Assembly: GCA_963772645.1 (NCBI GenBank)
Contig: CAVYYD010000004.1
Span: 1 to 64,000 of the forward strand
Origin: DASSQJ01 sp963772645
GTDB taxonomy: Bacteria; Actinomycetota; Actinomycetes; Actinomycetales; Dermatophilaceae
DNA: 64,000 nucleotides
Direction of reading: 5' to 3'
The position numbers were made by a program, and so were the translations under genes. The notes under the pieces were generated by a model, which saw only the letters and a list, made by a program, of their open reading frames with translations, was not told where the DNA came from and ran no database searches. Of the stretch, positions 8,981-16,027 are shown piece by piece (position 1 is the first letter of the stretch; the number at the start of each line of letters is the position of its first letter).

Positions 8981-9331
8981 ATGCACGCCCTCGCGTTCGC
9001 TCTCCCGCTGCTCCCCGGCCGGGCCGAGGAGGACCGGGCGGCGCTCGCCTCGTGCTGGGTCGGCCCGCGTCGGGAGGCCCACCGGGACGCCCGCCGACGG
9101 GCCGGCATCGCCCGCGAGGCGGTATGGCTCCAGTGCGCGGCCGGCGGTGACCTCGCGGTCGTCTACCTCGAAGCCGACGACCTCGCACGGGCGGCCGAGG
9201 TCCTCGGCGCCTCGCCGGACCCGTTCGACCGCTGGTTCCGCGAGCACGTGCGCCACGTCCACGGCATCGCCCTCGACGAGGGGCTGCCGGCACCCGAGCA
9301 GGTCCTCGACTTCGACGTCGACGACGTGTGA
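8981..9331 (+). CDS. DUF6176-like small protein, 116 aa
   Basis: Starts at the ATG at 8981 (in-frame GTG at 8972 is an alternative). It begins MHALAFALPLLPGRAEEDR and contains REAHRDARRRAGIAREAVWLQ, GGDLAVVYLEADDLARA and DPFDRWFREHVRHVHG. This order resembles the DUF6176 family, small proteins predicted to adopt a ferredoxin-like barrel related to ABM enzymes. The family attribution is from memory of the pattern and needs a profile search. No catalytic residues are known for the family. Gaps to its neighbours are 22 and 27 bases, supporting one transcript. Confidence 0.65.
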   Translation: MHALAFALPLLPGRAEEDRAALASCWVGPRREAHRDARRRAGIAREAVWLQCAAGGDLAVVYLEADDLARAAEVLGASPDPFDRWFREHVRHVHGIALDEGLPAPEQVLDFDVDDV

Positions 9332-9358
9332 CCCGTCACCGAGACAAGGAGACCACCC

Positions 9359-9685
9359 ATGTGGGCACAGCTGATCAGGAGTCGAGTGCGGGCCGACCTG
9401 GACGGGGCCGAGGCCGCCGAACGGATGCTGGCCGTCCACGAGGAGGTGCGAGCGGCGGAGCAGCCCGGGTCCGGGTTGATCCGCACAGTGCTCATGCAGG
9501 ACCAGGCGGACCCGCGGCAGGTGTACGCGCTCGTGATCCTCGGGAGCGAGGAGCAGGCGCGTGCCCGCGAACAGGACCCGCGCCGCGCGGACCGCCTCGA
9601 GGCGGCCCGGGCCGCCATGTCCGGTCTATACGAGGGCACGCCGGTCTTCACCGACCTCACCGTCCTCGCCGAGTGGGCCGACTGA
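9359..9685 (+). CDS. Small ABM-like barrel protein, 108 aa, function unknown
   Basis: A clear ribosome site (AAGGAG) precedes the ATG at 9359. The protein opens with a beta-strand MWAQLIRSRVR, then a helix, then SGLIRTVLMQDQADPRQVYALVILGSEEQARAREQ, and ends VFTDLTVLAEWAD. This beta-alpha-beta-beta pattern fits the dimeric alpha+beta-barrel fold. No catalytic residue is recognisable. It belongs to the group of small genes downstream of the LAL regulator. Confidence 0.65.
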   Translation: MWAQLIRSRVRADLDGAEAAERMLAVHEEVRAAEQPGSGLIRTVLMQDQADPRQVYALVILGSEEQARAREQDPRRADRLEAARAAMSGLYEGTPVFTDLTVLAEWAD

Positions 9686-9787
9686 GCCGGACCCGGCACA
9701 TCCCGCGGCGACCGGTGCGGGCGGCGTCGGCGGGACCGGAACGACCCGGCGCCATCCGTGCCGGGCGAGCAGACAGGAGTCACGACG

Positions 9788-10066
9788 ATGGCAGTGATCA
9801 TGATCTCGGACGTGCCGGGAGTCGACGCCGGCATCATCGACGGGCTGCGGGCCGCCGGTGTACCCGGGGCGATGGCGTCCTTCCCCGGGTTCGTCAGCCA
9901 CGTCAGCGGTGCGACGGAGACCGGCTACCGCGTCATCGAGGTGTGGGAGTCACCGGCGGCGCACCAGGCCTGGTTCGACGCACACGTCGCCCCCACCCTG
10001 CCGCCCGGTGTGGAGCCCACCACTCCGCAGTACATCGAGGTGGCGCTGACCGTCCCCGAGCACTGA
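9788..10066 (+). CDS. Small ABM-like barrel protein, 92 aa, function unknown
   Basis: The ATG at 9788 follows AGGAG by nine bases. The product begins MAVIMISDVPGVDAG and contains PGFVSHVSGATETGYRVIEVWESPAAHQAWFDAHV, a pattern typical of ABM/dimeric-barrel proteins in which a VWES strand is followed by a helix. The start is 102 bases after the preceding stop, the largest gap in this group, and I see no promoter-like box in it. It is the third member of this fold in the group. Confidence 0.68.
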   Translation: MAVIMISDVPGVDAGIIDGLRAAGVPGAMASFPGFVSHVSGATETGYRVIEVWESPAAHQAWFDAHVAPTLPPGVEPTTPQYIEVALTVPEH

Positions 10067-10103
10067 CCTCACCGCAGCCCCCATCACCGAGGAAGGGACC
10101 CCC

Positions 10104-10526
10104 ATGGAGCACGCAGCGACGATGCGACGCGCCTATGACCTCATCAACGCCGGAGACATCGCCGGCTTCGGCGAGCTGGTCGCCGAAGGCTTCGTCGAGC
10201 ACGAGGAGGCCCCCGGCCTGCCCCCCACCAAGGAGGGGGTGCTGGCCCTGTTCACCGGCTACCGGGCGGCCTTCCCCGACCTCCACCTGCACGCGGAGGA
10301 CGTCATCGCCGAGGGCGACCGGACCGTCGCGCGGGTGACGACCACCGGCACCCAGACCGGGGAGTGGATGGGGACGCCGGCGTCCGGCAAGAAGGTCGAG
10401 GTGCGCCTCATCGACATCATGCGTTTCGACGACACCGGCCGGATCTGCGAGCACTGGGGCGTCATGGACATGCTCTCGATGCTCCAGCAGCTGGGAGCGG
10501 TCCCCGAGCTCGCCCCGGCGCCGTAG
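10104..10526 (+). CDS. SnoaL-like ester-cyclase / polyketide-cyclase family protein
   Basis: A 140-residue NTF2-fold protein. It shows the usual order: a helix with RRAYDLINAGDIAGFGELVAEGFVEHE, then KEGVLALFTGYRAAFPDLHLHAEDVIAEGDRTVARVTTTGTQTGEWMG, then VEVRLIDIMRFDDTGRICEHWGVMD. SnoaL-like proteins cyclise polyketide esters in some pathways, but most are uncharacterised. AAGGGA precedes the ATG at 10104. It closes the group of five small genes, converging on the arsenic operon. The mix of ABM-like and SnoaL-like proteins hints at oxidation or isomerisation of a small aromatic or polyketide-like compound; that is inference. Confidence 0.8.
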   Translation: MEHAATMRRAYDLINAGDIAGFGELVAEGFVEHEEAPGLPPTKEGVLALFTGYRAAFPDLHLHAEDVIAEGDRTVARVTTTGTQTGEWMGTPASGKKVEVRLIDIMRFDDTGRICEHWGVMDMLSMLQQLGAVPELAPAP

Positions 10527-10606
10527 CGCCGCTGCGCGTTCCGAGGCCAGCCGGTGGGCTGACACCCGACATCTCGTCGGCCCTCCGGCCGCCCGGCTCG
10601 GGGTTC

Positions 10607-11743
10607 TCAGGCCGGCGGGCTGCCCTTCGCCGGCACGGCCGCGGGCCGCCGCTGGTGGAACCTGCGGCGCAGCGCGAGGCTGACGTACACGAGGCCGACG
10701 AGCACGGGCACCTCGATGAGCGGGCCGACCACGCCGGCGAGTGCCTGCCCGGAGGTGACCCCGAAGGTCGCGATGGCCACCGCGATGGCGAGCTCGAAGT
10801 TGTTGCCGGCAGCGGTGAAGGCCATCGTCGTGGTGCGCTCGTAGGTCATGCCGAGGCCCGTGCCGAGGAGGAACCCACCTCCCCACATGAGGGCGAAGTA
10901 GGCGAGCAGCGGCAGGGCGATGCGGGCGACGTCGAGCGGGTTGCTGGTGATCTGGTCGCCCTGCAGGGCGAAGAGGACGACGACCGTGAAGAGGAGGCCG
11001 TAGAGCGCCCACGGACCGATCCTGGGCAGGAACGACTGCTCGTACGCGGCTCGGCCCCACCGCTTCTCACCGTAGGTGCGGGAGAGGAACCCGAGCAGCA
11101 GCGGGATGCCGAGGAAGATGAGGACGGACTTGGCGATCTGCCAGGCGGACACGTCCAACGTGGCCTGGTCGAGGCCGAGCCACCCGGGGAGGACCGAGAG
11201 GTAGAACCAGCCGAGCCCGGCGAACGCGATGACCTGGAAGACCGAGTTGAGGGCCACGAGCACCGCGGCGGCCTCCCGGTCGCCGCAGGCGAGGTCGTTC
11301 CAGATGATGACCATCGCGATGCAGCGGGCGAGCCCGACGATGATCAGGCCGGTTCGGTACTCGGGCAGGTCGGGGAGGAAGACCCAGGCGAGGGTGAACA
11401 TCAGGGCCGGCCCGACGACCCAGTTGAGCACGAGGGAGCTGACGAGCATCGGTTTGTCGGCCGTGACCGAGTCGAGCCTGTCGTAGCGGACCTTGGCCAG
11501 GACGGGGTACATCATCACGAGCAGGCCGAGCGCGATCGGCAGGGAGATCCCGTCGACCTCCACCGTGCCCAGGGCCTGGTCCACGCCGGGGACGGCACGT
11601 CCGAGGAGCAGCCCCAGGACCATCGCGGCGCCGATCCACACCGGCAGGAAACGGTCGAGGGTGGACAGCCTCGCGGCGACGTGCGCGCTGCCGTCGTCCG
11701 GTGGCGTGCCGCCGGCGCGGGTCTGGTGGGCCTGCTGGCTCAT
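10607..11743 (-). CDS. acr3: ACR3-family arsenite efflux permease
   Basis: A 378-residue membrane protein with about ten helices. It has the ACR3 signatures VMMYPVLAKV, NWVVGPALMF and GLARCIAMVIIWNDLACGD; the cysteine in GLARCIAM is the conserved residue needed for arsenite transport. AAGNNFELAIAVAIATFG in the C-terminal half is also characteristic. It exports As(III) using the proton gradient. GGGAGGG precedes the ATG at 11743. It is the last gene of a four-gene minus-strand operon led by an ArsR regulator. Confidence 0.92.
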   Translation of the reverse strand: MSQQAHQTRAGGTPPDDGSAHVAARLSTLDRFLPVWIGAAMVLGLLLGRAVPGVDQALGTVEVDGISLPIALGLLVMMYPVLAKVRYDRLDSVTADKPMLVSSLVLNWVVGPALMFTLAWVFLPDLPEYRTGLIIVGLARCIAMVIIWNDLACGDREAAAVLVALNSVFQVIAFAGLGWFYLSVLPGWLGLDQATLDVSAWQIAKSVLIFLGIPLLLGFLSRTYGEKRWGRAAYEQSFLPRIGPWALYGLLFTVVVLFALQGDQITSNPLDVARIALPLLAYFALMWGGGFLLGTGLGMTYERTTTMAFTAAGNNFELAIAVAIATFGVTSGQALAGVVGPLIEVPVLVGLVYVSLALRRRFHQRRPAAVPAKGSPPA

Positions 11744-11764
11744 GGTGTCCGCCCTCCCGTTCGC

Positions 11765-12010
11765 TCAGCCGGCGAGCGCGTCGGCCAGGAGCTGCCTGAT
11801 CTCCGCTGACGTGGGCACCCGCCCGGACGCGAGGACCTTCTCGTCCACGACCAGCCCCGGGGTGGACATGACCCCGTAGGACAGGATGGTCGGGTAGTCC
11901 TCGACCTTCTCCACGGCGGCGTCCAGCCCGAGGTCCTCGATGGCCCCTCGTGTGGCGCGCTCGAGGTTCTTGCAGTTGGCACAGCCCGGTCCGAGGATCT
12001 TGACGATCAT
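11765..12010 (-). CDS. Thioredoxin-like redox protein (CxxC), 81 aa
   Basis: A compact thioredoxin-fold protein beginning MIVKILGPGCANCKNLERAT with a CANC redox centre, then EKVEDYPTILSYGVMSTPGLVVDEKVLASGRVP containing the cis-proline STPGL. It matches the small 'redox-active disulfide protein 2' family, often found with DUF318/YraQ-type permeases and arsenic genes. AAAGGAGG precedes the ATG. It probably works with the permease encoded 22 bases upstream; partner and substrate are not known. Confidence 0.85.
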   Translation of the reverse strand: MIVKILGPGCANCKNLERATRGAIEDLGLDAAVEKVEDYPTILSYGVMSTPGLVVDEKVLASGRVPTSAEIRQLLADALAG

Positions 12011-12032
12011 CGGGGCCTCCTTTCGGTCGAGC

Positions 12033-13082
12033 TCACGCGAGCAGGATGTTGAACAGGTACCCCACGGCGACGATCGAGGTGCCGACGACCGCGATGTAGA
12101 TGCCGAGCAGTTGGGTCTTGAGGACGCGCCGGAGCAGGATCATCTCGGGCAGGGACAGCGCGACGACGGCCATCATGAACGCGAGCAGCGTGCCCATCGG
12201 CAGGCCCTTGTCGTGCAGTGCCTCGACCAGCGGCAGGATGCCGGCCGCGTTGGAGTAGAGCGGGATGCCGATGAGCACCGCGACGAGGACGCCGAAGACG
12301 TTGTCGGGGCCGGCGTAGGCCGTGAAGAAGTCCTCGGGTGCCCATCCGTGGATCACCGCACCGACCCCGATGCCCAGGGCGAGGTAGGGCCAGATCCTCC
12401 CGAGGATGGTCCGGACCTCCTCGGCGCCCATCTGGACCCGCTGGGTGAAGGTCAGCCCGGCGGTGGAGTCGATGACCTGGCCACCCAGCGTGGTCTCGAA
12501 CACGAAGGGCTCCACGAACCGCTCGAGACCGAGCCGTCCGAGGACCCAGCCGGCGACGACGGCGATCGAGACCCCGGCCGCGATGTAGGCGAGGGTGACC
12601 TGCCACCCGAACAGCGTGAGCAACAGGCCGATGGCGATCTCGTTGACCAGGGGGCTCGCGATCAGGAAGCTGAGCGTCACCCCCAACGGCACCCCGGCGG
12701 CGACGAAGCCGATGAACGCGGGCACCGCGCTGCACGAGCAGAACGGAGTGACCACGCCCAGGCCCGCAGCCATGACGTTGCCGACGCCCTCGCGCCGCCC
12801 GCCCAACAGCGCCCGGGTCCGCTCGAGGCTCATGAAGGAGCGCAGGATCGTGATCACGAAGATGATGCCCGAGAGCAGCAGGGCGATCTTGGCGACGTCG
12901 TAGCAGAAGAAGTGCAGTGCCTCGCTCAGCCGCTGGCCCGGGTCCAGCCCGAGCACGCCGTAGAGCAGCCGGTCCCAGACCCACCCGTTCACCCAGTAGG
13001 CCAGCCCCCACAGGGCGGCCAGGCCCGCGAGGGCGACCCCGGTGCCCCCCCGGGTGGCCGGCAGGTGCGTGGTGAGGGTCAT
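12033..13082 (-). CDS. YraQ/DUF318-type permease, 349 aa
   Basis: A polytopic membrane protein with about eight helices in two repeats. The first repeat contains GVVTPFCSCSAVPAFIGFVAAGVPLG and FLIASPLVNEIA, the second IPLYSNAAGILPLVEAL and FMMAVVALSLPEMILLRRV. These are hallmarks of the YraQ/DUF318 'predicted permease' family. The transported species is not established, though the family is often linked to arsenic or metal(loid) operons. The ATG overlaps the ArsR stop by four bases (ATGA), so the two are translationally coupled. Confidence 0.85.
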   Translation of the reverse strand: MTLTTHLPATRGGTGVALAGLAALWGLAYWVNGWVWDRLLYGVLGLDPGQRLSEALHFFCYDVAKIALLLSGIIFVITILRSFMSLERTRALLGGRREGVGNVMAAGLGVVTPFCSCSAVPAFIGFVAAGVPLGVTLSFLIASPLVNEIAIGLLLTLFGWQVTLAYIAAGVSIAVVAGWVLGRLGLERFVEPFVFETTLGGQVIDSTAGLTFTQRVQMGAEEVRTILGRIWPYLALGIGVGAVIHGWAPEDFFTAYAGPDNVFGVLVAVLIGIPLYSNAAGILPLVEALHDKGLPMGTLLAFMMAVVALSLPEMILLRRVLKTQLLGIYIAVVGTSIVAVGYLFNILLA

Positions 13083-13408
13083 GGCCGCAGGTCCCCCGGG
13101 GCGACGGGGAGGGCGGTGGCGAGGCGCTCCGCGGCGTCCGCGGCCAGCGTGTAGTCGATCCACCGGCCCCGCCGGGCGCTGGTGACCAGGCCCGCGTCGC
13201 GCAGCACCTTCAGGTGGTAGCTCAACAGGTTGCCCGCAACGGGGACGCGGTCCTGCAGCTCACAGACGCAGCTCGTGCCCCGCTGCGCGAGGTGGTGGAG
13301 CACGGTCCACCGCACCGGGTCGGCGACTGCGGACAGGAGGGCCAGTGAGGCGTCCACGCGGGCGGCCTCTCGTGCCGTGGTCAGCTCGACCACCCTTACT
13401 TCAGCCAC
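13079..13408 (-). CDS. arsR: ArsR-family arsenite-responsive repressor
   Basis: A 109-residue winged-helix protein when started at GTG 13408, six bases from a TACTAT box; the longer reading upstream is not needed. The metal site is in the recognition-helix region: Cys47-Val-Cys49-Glu-Leu, as in the CVCDL site of As(III)/Sb(III) sensors, but the third cysteine of the classic site is replaced. The DNA-reading helix is around NLLSYHLKVLRDAGLV. It heads the permease/thioredoxin/ACR3 operon and probably represses it until arsenite binds. Confidence 0.88.
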   Translation of the reverse strand: MAEVRVVELTTAREAARVDASLALLSAVADPVRWTVLHHLAQRGTSCVCELQDRVPVAGNLLSYHLKVLRDAGLVTSARRGRWIDYTLAADAAERLATALPVAPGDLRP

Positions 13409-13415
13409 GTTTGAA
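13400..13415 (-). promoter_or_regulatory. Candidate ArsR operator
   Basis: TTCA-N8-TGAA is a small inverted repeat lying between the -10 box and the start codon of arsR, where a bound repressor would block transcription. Arms are only four bases, so this is tentative. Confidence 0.35.
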
Positions 13416-13420
13416 TAGTA
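13415..13420 (-). promoter_or_regulatory. Predicted -10 box of the ars operon
   Basis: TACTAT on the minus strand ends six bases before the GTG at 13408, predicting a leaderless transcript. It is among the best matches to the TAnnnT consensus in the window. Confidence 0.55.
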
Positions 13421-13547
13421 GGCGCTCCCGGCTGTGGCGGGCCCCGGCTGTGAGCAGGTGTACACCGGGCCGAGGCGCGGCTCCGGCCGGACCCCGCCGA
13501 GGGGTCGCCCGTTCCGGGTGCGACGTCGGCACCCCGGTTGCGTGACG

Positions 13548-13664
13548 TCAGCCCTGCCGCGAGCCTGGCCGCGCCGGCGTGCGCGGCCGGGCCCGGGACG
13601 GCGTCGTCAGCCCGAGCTGGGCCTGGAGCCCGGCCCCGACGGCGGCGGTGGCGGCGAAGAGGAC
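13548..13664 (-). pseudogene. 3' fragment of ltrA-like gene, cut by the IS element
   Basis: Reading on the minus strand from 13664 gives VLFAATAAVGAGL, the segment that follows GYGHY in low-temperature-requirement A (LtrA) proteins. Joined in silico to the piece ending at 15001 it restores GYGHYVLFAATAAVG with no extra base. After GAGL the sequence departs from the family and stops at 13548, much earlier than in a full LtrA (usually near 380 residues). The gene has therefore also lost its true C-terminal part. Confidence 0.75.
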
Positions 13665-13921
13665 TGTGAGGATCGCTTTCGCAGCCTGATGGTGGTGGGC
13701 TGTGGGTTGGCGGCTTCGGGTGTGACCCCCGAAAGGACTGGCCTTCGTGCCTTGCTGCGACATGTCCGCTCGAGGTCGCCGGCCCCGGCCCGGCCGAAGG
13801 TGCTGGCCTGATCAGGAGCTTGACCACCAGGCGTTGAAGGCGCCGGGCGTGTCCCATCACAGTCCTGCCGAACCTCCGTCCCGGACCGGAACCACGTCCC
13901 GTCCGGCGAAGGAGAGAACGC
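13665..13921 (+). ncRNA. Noncoding left end of the IS; candidate bridge RNA
   Basis: In IS110-group elements the noncoding end next to the transposase start encodes a structured RNA that pairs with donor and target DNA. This 257-base stretch is the only space for it here. A stem TTCGGG/CCCGAA is visible at 13715-13733 and a 10-base palindrome, CCTGATCAGG, lies near 13805-13815. CGAAAGGAC at 13730-13738 partly matches the left target flank (CGAAGAGGAC), but I would not assign guide loops on that alone. The call is inference from family knowledge and position. Confidence 0.4.
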
Positions 13922-14983
13922 ATGACCAGTCTGACCGATCTACGTGAGGTGGTCGATGTCGTCATCGGCGTCGACACCCACGTCCATACCCACTCCGCCG
14001 CGGTCATCGACAGTGCGACCGGTGGCGTCCTCGGCGAGACCACCGTGGCGGCGACCGCCGCGGGCTACGTCGAGCTCGTGGACTTCGCCAACGCCTACCC
14101 GACGGCGCGGGCTTGGGCGATCGAAGGGACCGGCAGCCACGGCGCCGGCCTGACCCGGCACCTGCTGGAGTCCTCCGAGCTCGTTGTGGAGCTGGACCGT
14201 CCGAAGCGGTCCGCGCGCCGTAACGGCGCGAAGTCCGATCCCCTCGATGCGATCCGCGCCGCACGTGAGGCGATGGCTCGACCCCGCTTGGGAACACCCC
14301 GCAGCGGCGGCGAACGCCAAGCCCTCTCAGTGCTGTTGGCCGCTCGCCGCTCCGCCGTCGATGCCTCCACCGAAGCGCAGCTCCAGCTGTTCAGCCTCGT
14401 GGTCGCCGCGCCGGAACCGATCCGAGCCCGGTTCCGTGGCCAGAAGCTCGCCGCGATGCTCAACACCGCAGCCAGGCTGCGTGTCCACCCAACCTGGGAC
14501 GTGGAGACGACCAGCACCGTCGTCGCGCTACGCACTTTGGCTCGACGCGCGCACACGATGTTGCGGGAGGCGCGCGACCTGCAGAAGGCGATCCTGGCCA
14601 TCATCCGCAGCTGGCGGCCCGACCTGCTCGAGGAGTTCGGCGTCGGACCGATCGTCGCGGCGACGGTGCTGTGCGCGTGGTCCCACCCCGGCCGCGTCCA
14701 CTCCGAGGCCGCGTTCGCGATGCTCGCCGGCGTGGCCCCCATTCCCGCCAACAGCGGCCAGGTCACCACCCGTTACCGGCTCAACCGGTACGGCGACCGG
14801 CAGCTCAACACCGCACTGCACACCGTGGTCCAGATCCGGATCCAGTACCAGCAATCCACCCGTGACTACGTCGCCCGTCGAACCGCTGAAGGAAAGACCA
14901 ACCGCGAGATCAAACGCTGCCTCGCCCGCTACGTCGCACGCGACCTGTCCCGCCTCCTCGAAAGGGGCGCCCCGACTGCTTGA
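13922..14983 (+). CDS. IS110-family transposase (DEDD plus serine)
   Basis: A 353-residue transposase. The N-terminal RuvC-like DEDD domain shows GVDTHVHTHSAAVID, AIEGTGSHGAGLTRHL and KSDPLDAIRAAR (residues 15 to about 125). The C-terminal Tnp20 domain contains GVGPIVAATVLCAW, FAMLAGVAPIPANSGQ and YRLNRYGDRQLNTALHT, with the family's catalytic serine expected in this region. GAAGGAGAG precedes the ATG. The frame is intact and of normal length, so the protein may be active. It lies antisense to the ltrA gene it interrupts. Confidence 0.93.
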   Translation: MTSLTDLREVVDVVIGVDTHVHTHSAAVIDSATGGVLGETTVAATAAGYVELVDFANAYPTARAWAIEGTGSHGAGLTRHLLESSELVVELDRPKRSARRNGAKSDPLDAIRAAREAMARPRLGTPRSGGERQALSVLLAARRSAVDASTEAQLQLFSLVVAAPEPIRARFRGQKLAAMLNTAARLRVHPTWDVETTSTVVALRTLARRAHTMLREARDLQKAILAIIRSWRPDLLEEFGVGPIVAATVLCAWSHPGRVHSEAAFAMLAGVAPIPANSGQVTTRYRLNRYGDRQLNTALHTVVQIRIQYQQSTRDYVARRTAEGKTNREIKRCLARYVARDLSRLLERGAPTA

Positions 14984-15000
14984 CGAAGCATAGGAGCGTC

Positions 15001-15618
15001 GTAGTGCCCGTAGCCCCAGGCGAACGCCGCGCGACGGTTGCGCTCGAGGGCCCCGGGTCCGAGGGAGGCGAAGTACGACCACCAGAGCGCGAACGCGATG
15101 GCCAGCCCGGCGGCGACCAGGGGCAGGACGGCGCCGTCGACGGCGAACGGCCCTCCCCGGAGCGCGCCGGCCACCCAGAGCGCCTGGGCGACGAGCGAGC
15201 CGACGGCGTACGCCAGGGCGAACCGCCGGTGACGCGGGTCGTCGACCGCCGCCCGCACCCACTGGCCGACGAGCGGCAGGCGGATGACGGCGTACCAGCG
15301 CGAACGGCACGAGGTCGCCCCCGAACGCGGCCGGGACCGCGGCCGCGACGGCGAGCACGCCGGCCATCTGCGCGAAGGTCAGCAGCCGGGTGACCGGGTC
15401 GTCGTCGGGGAAGGCGGTCGCGCACCACGTGTAGCTCATCCAGGCCCACCAGAGCGGGACGAAGAGGAGGGCGTACCGGCCCCACGGCATCCAGGCTGTG
15501 GCCCTGGTGATGCCGTGGTCGAGCTCGACGGCGGGGAACGCGACGGCCACGACGAAGCAGAGGTCGAAGAAGAGCTCCAGCGGGGTGGAGGGCGCTCGTG
15601 GACCGTGTGGTCGCGCAT
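15001..15618 (-). pseudogene. 5' part of ltrA-like gene, frameshifted and cut by the IS
   Basis: From the ATG at 15618 (MRDHTVHERP) a frameshift near 15590 leads into STPLELFFDLCFVVAVAF, the signature start of LtrA proteins. MPWGRYALLFVPLWWAWMSYTW and DDDPVTRLLTFAQMAG follow. A second frameshift near 15295 (one base extra or two lost between VPFAL and YAVIRLPLVGQWVRA) moves to the frame that continues to WGYGHY at 15001, where the IS begins. LtrA proteins are multi-pass membrane proteins of unclear role. Two frameshifts plus the insertion make this a dead gene, unless the frameshifts are sequencing errors. Confidence 0.8.
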
Positions 15619-15706
15619 GACCACGCGGGGGCGCCGGCGGCGCGGCCGGCGCGCCGCGGAGACGCCTCCGACTGCCGAGGTCACCGCGGCGTCTCCGGCC
15701 ACGTGA

Positions 15707-16027
15707 GGTACTGCGAGCGGCCGCCTGCCCCTGGCCGGGCTGATGCTCGGCGACGCCGTCGAGCCCGCCGTGCGCCGGGCCCACCTCGAGGGAGTCGTCG
15801 CCCCGCGCCGGGCCCGGCTGCGCGCCATCCTGGCCTCCGCGGTGGAGCAGGGACAGCTCGCCGCCGATGCCGACCTCGACGTCGCCGGCTCGTTCCTCAC
15901 CGGCTCCTGGTACGCCTTCCACGTCGCCGACCGACCGCCACCGGCCGACTGGGCCCATCGCGTCGCCGCCCTCGTGTGGCGCGCCTGCGGCGGCGCACCG
16001 CCTCGCCTCAGCCGCCGGAGCGAGTGA
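15707..16027 (+). pseudogene. Headless TetR-type regulator remnant
   Basis: The open frame begins after a stop at 15704 and reads PLAGLMLGDAVEPAVRRAHLEGVVAPRRARLRAIL, then VEQGQLAADADLDVAGSFLTGSWY. This resembles the ligand-binding C-terminal domain of TetR regulators (the TetR_C_33 type). The N-terminal helix-turn-helix is absent in all frames of the 100 bases upstream, which instead hold the start of ltrA on the other strand. It therefore looks like a leftover of a rearranged regulator gene. The 3' end overlaps the glucosidase gene by 20 bases. Confidence 0.55.

Larger units (their letters stand above)
13665..15000 (+). mobile_element. IS110-family insertion sequence
   Basis: The borders are set by the interrupted ltrA reading frame: joining 13664 to 15001 rebuilds the protein, leaving 1336 bases of insert, uncertain by one base because a C occurs at both edges. 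The element has one transposase gene, a noncoding left end of about 257 bases, a right end of only about 17 bases past the stop, and no terminal inverted repeats or long target duplication. All of this fits the IS110 group, in which the left end encodes a bridge RNA. Confidence 0.8.
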
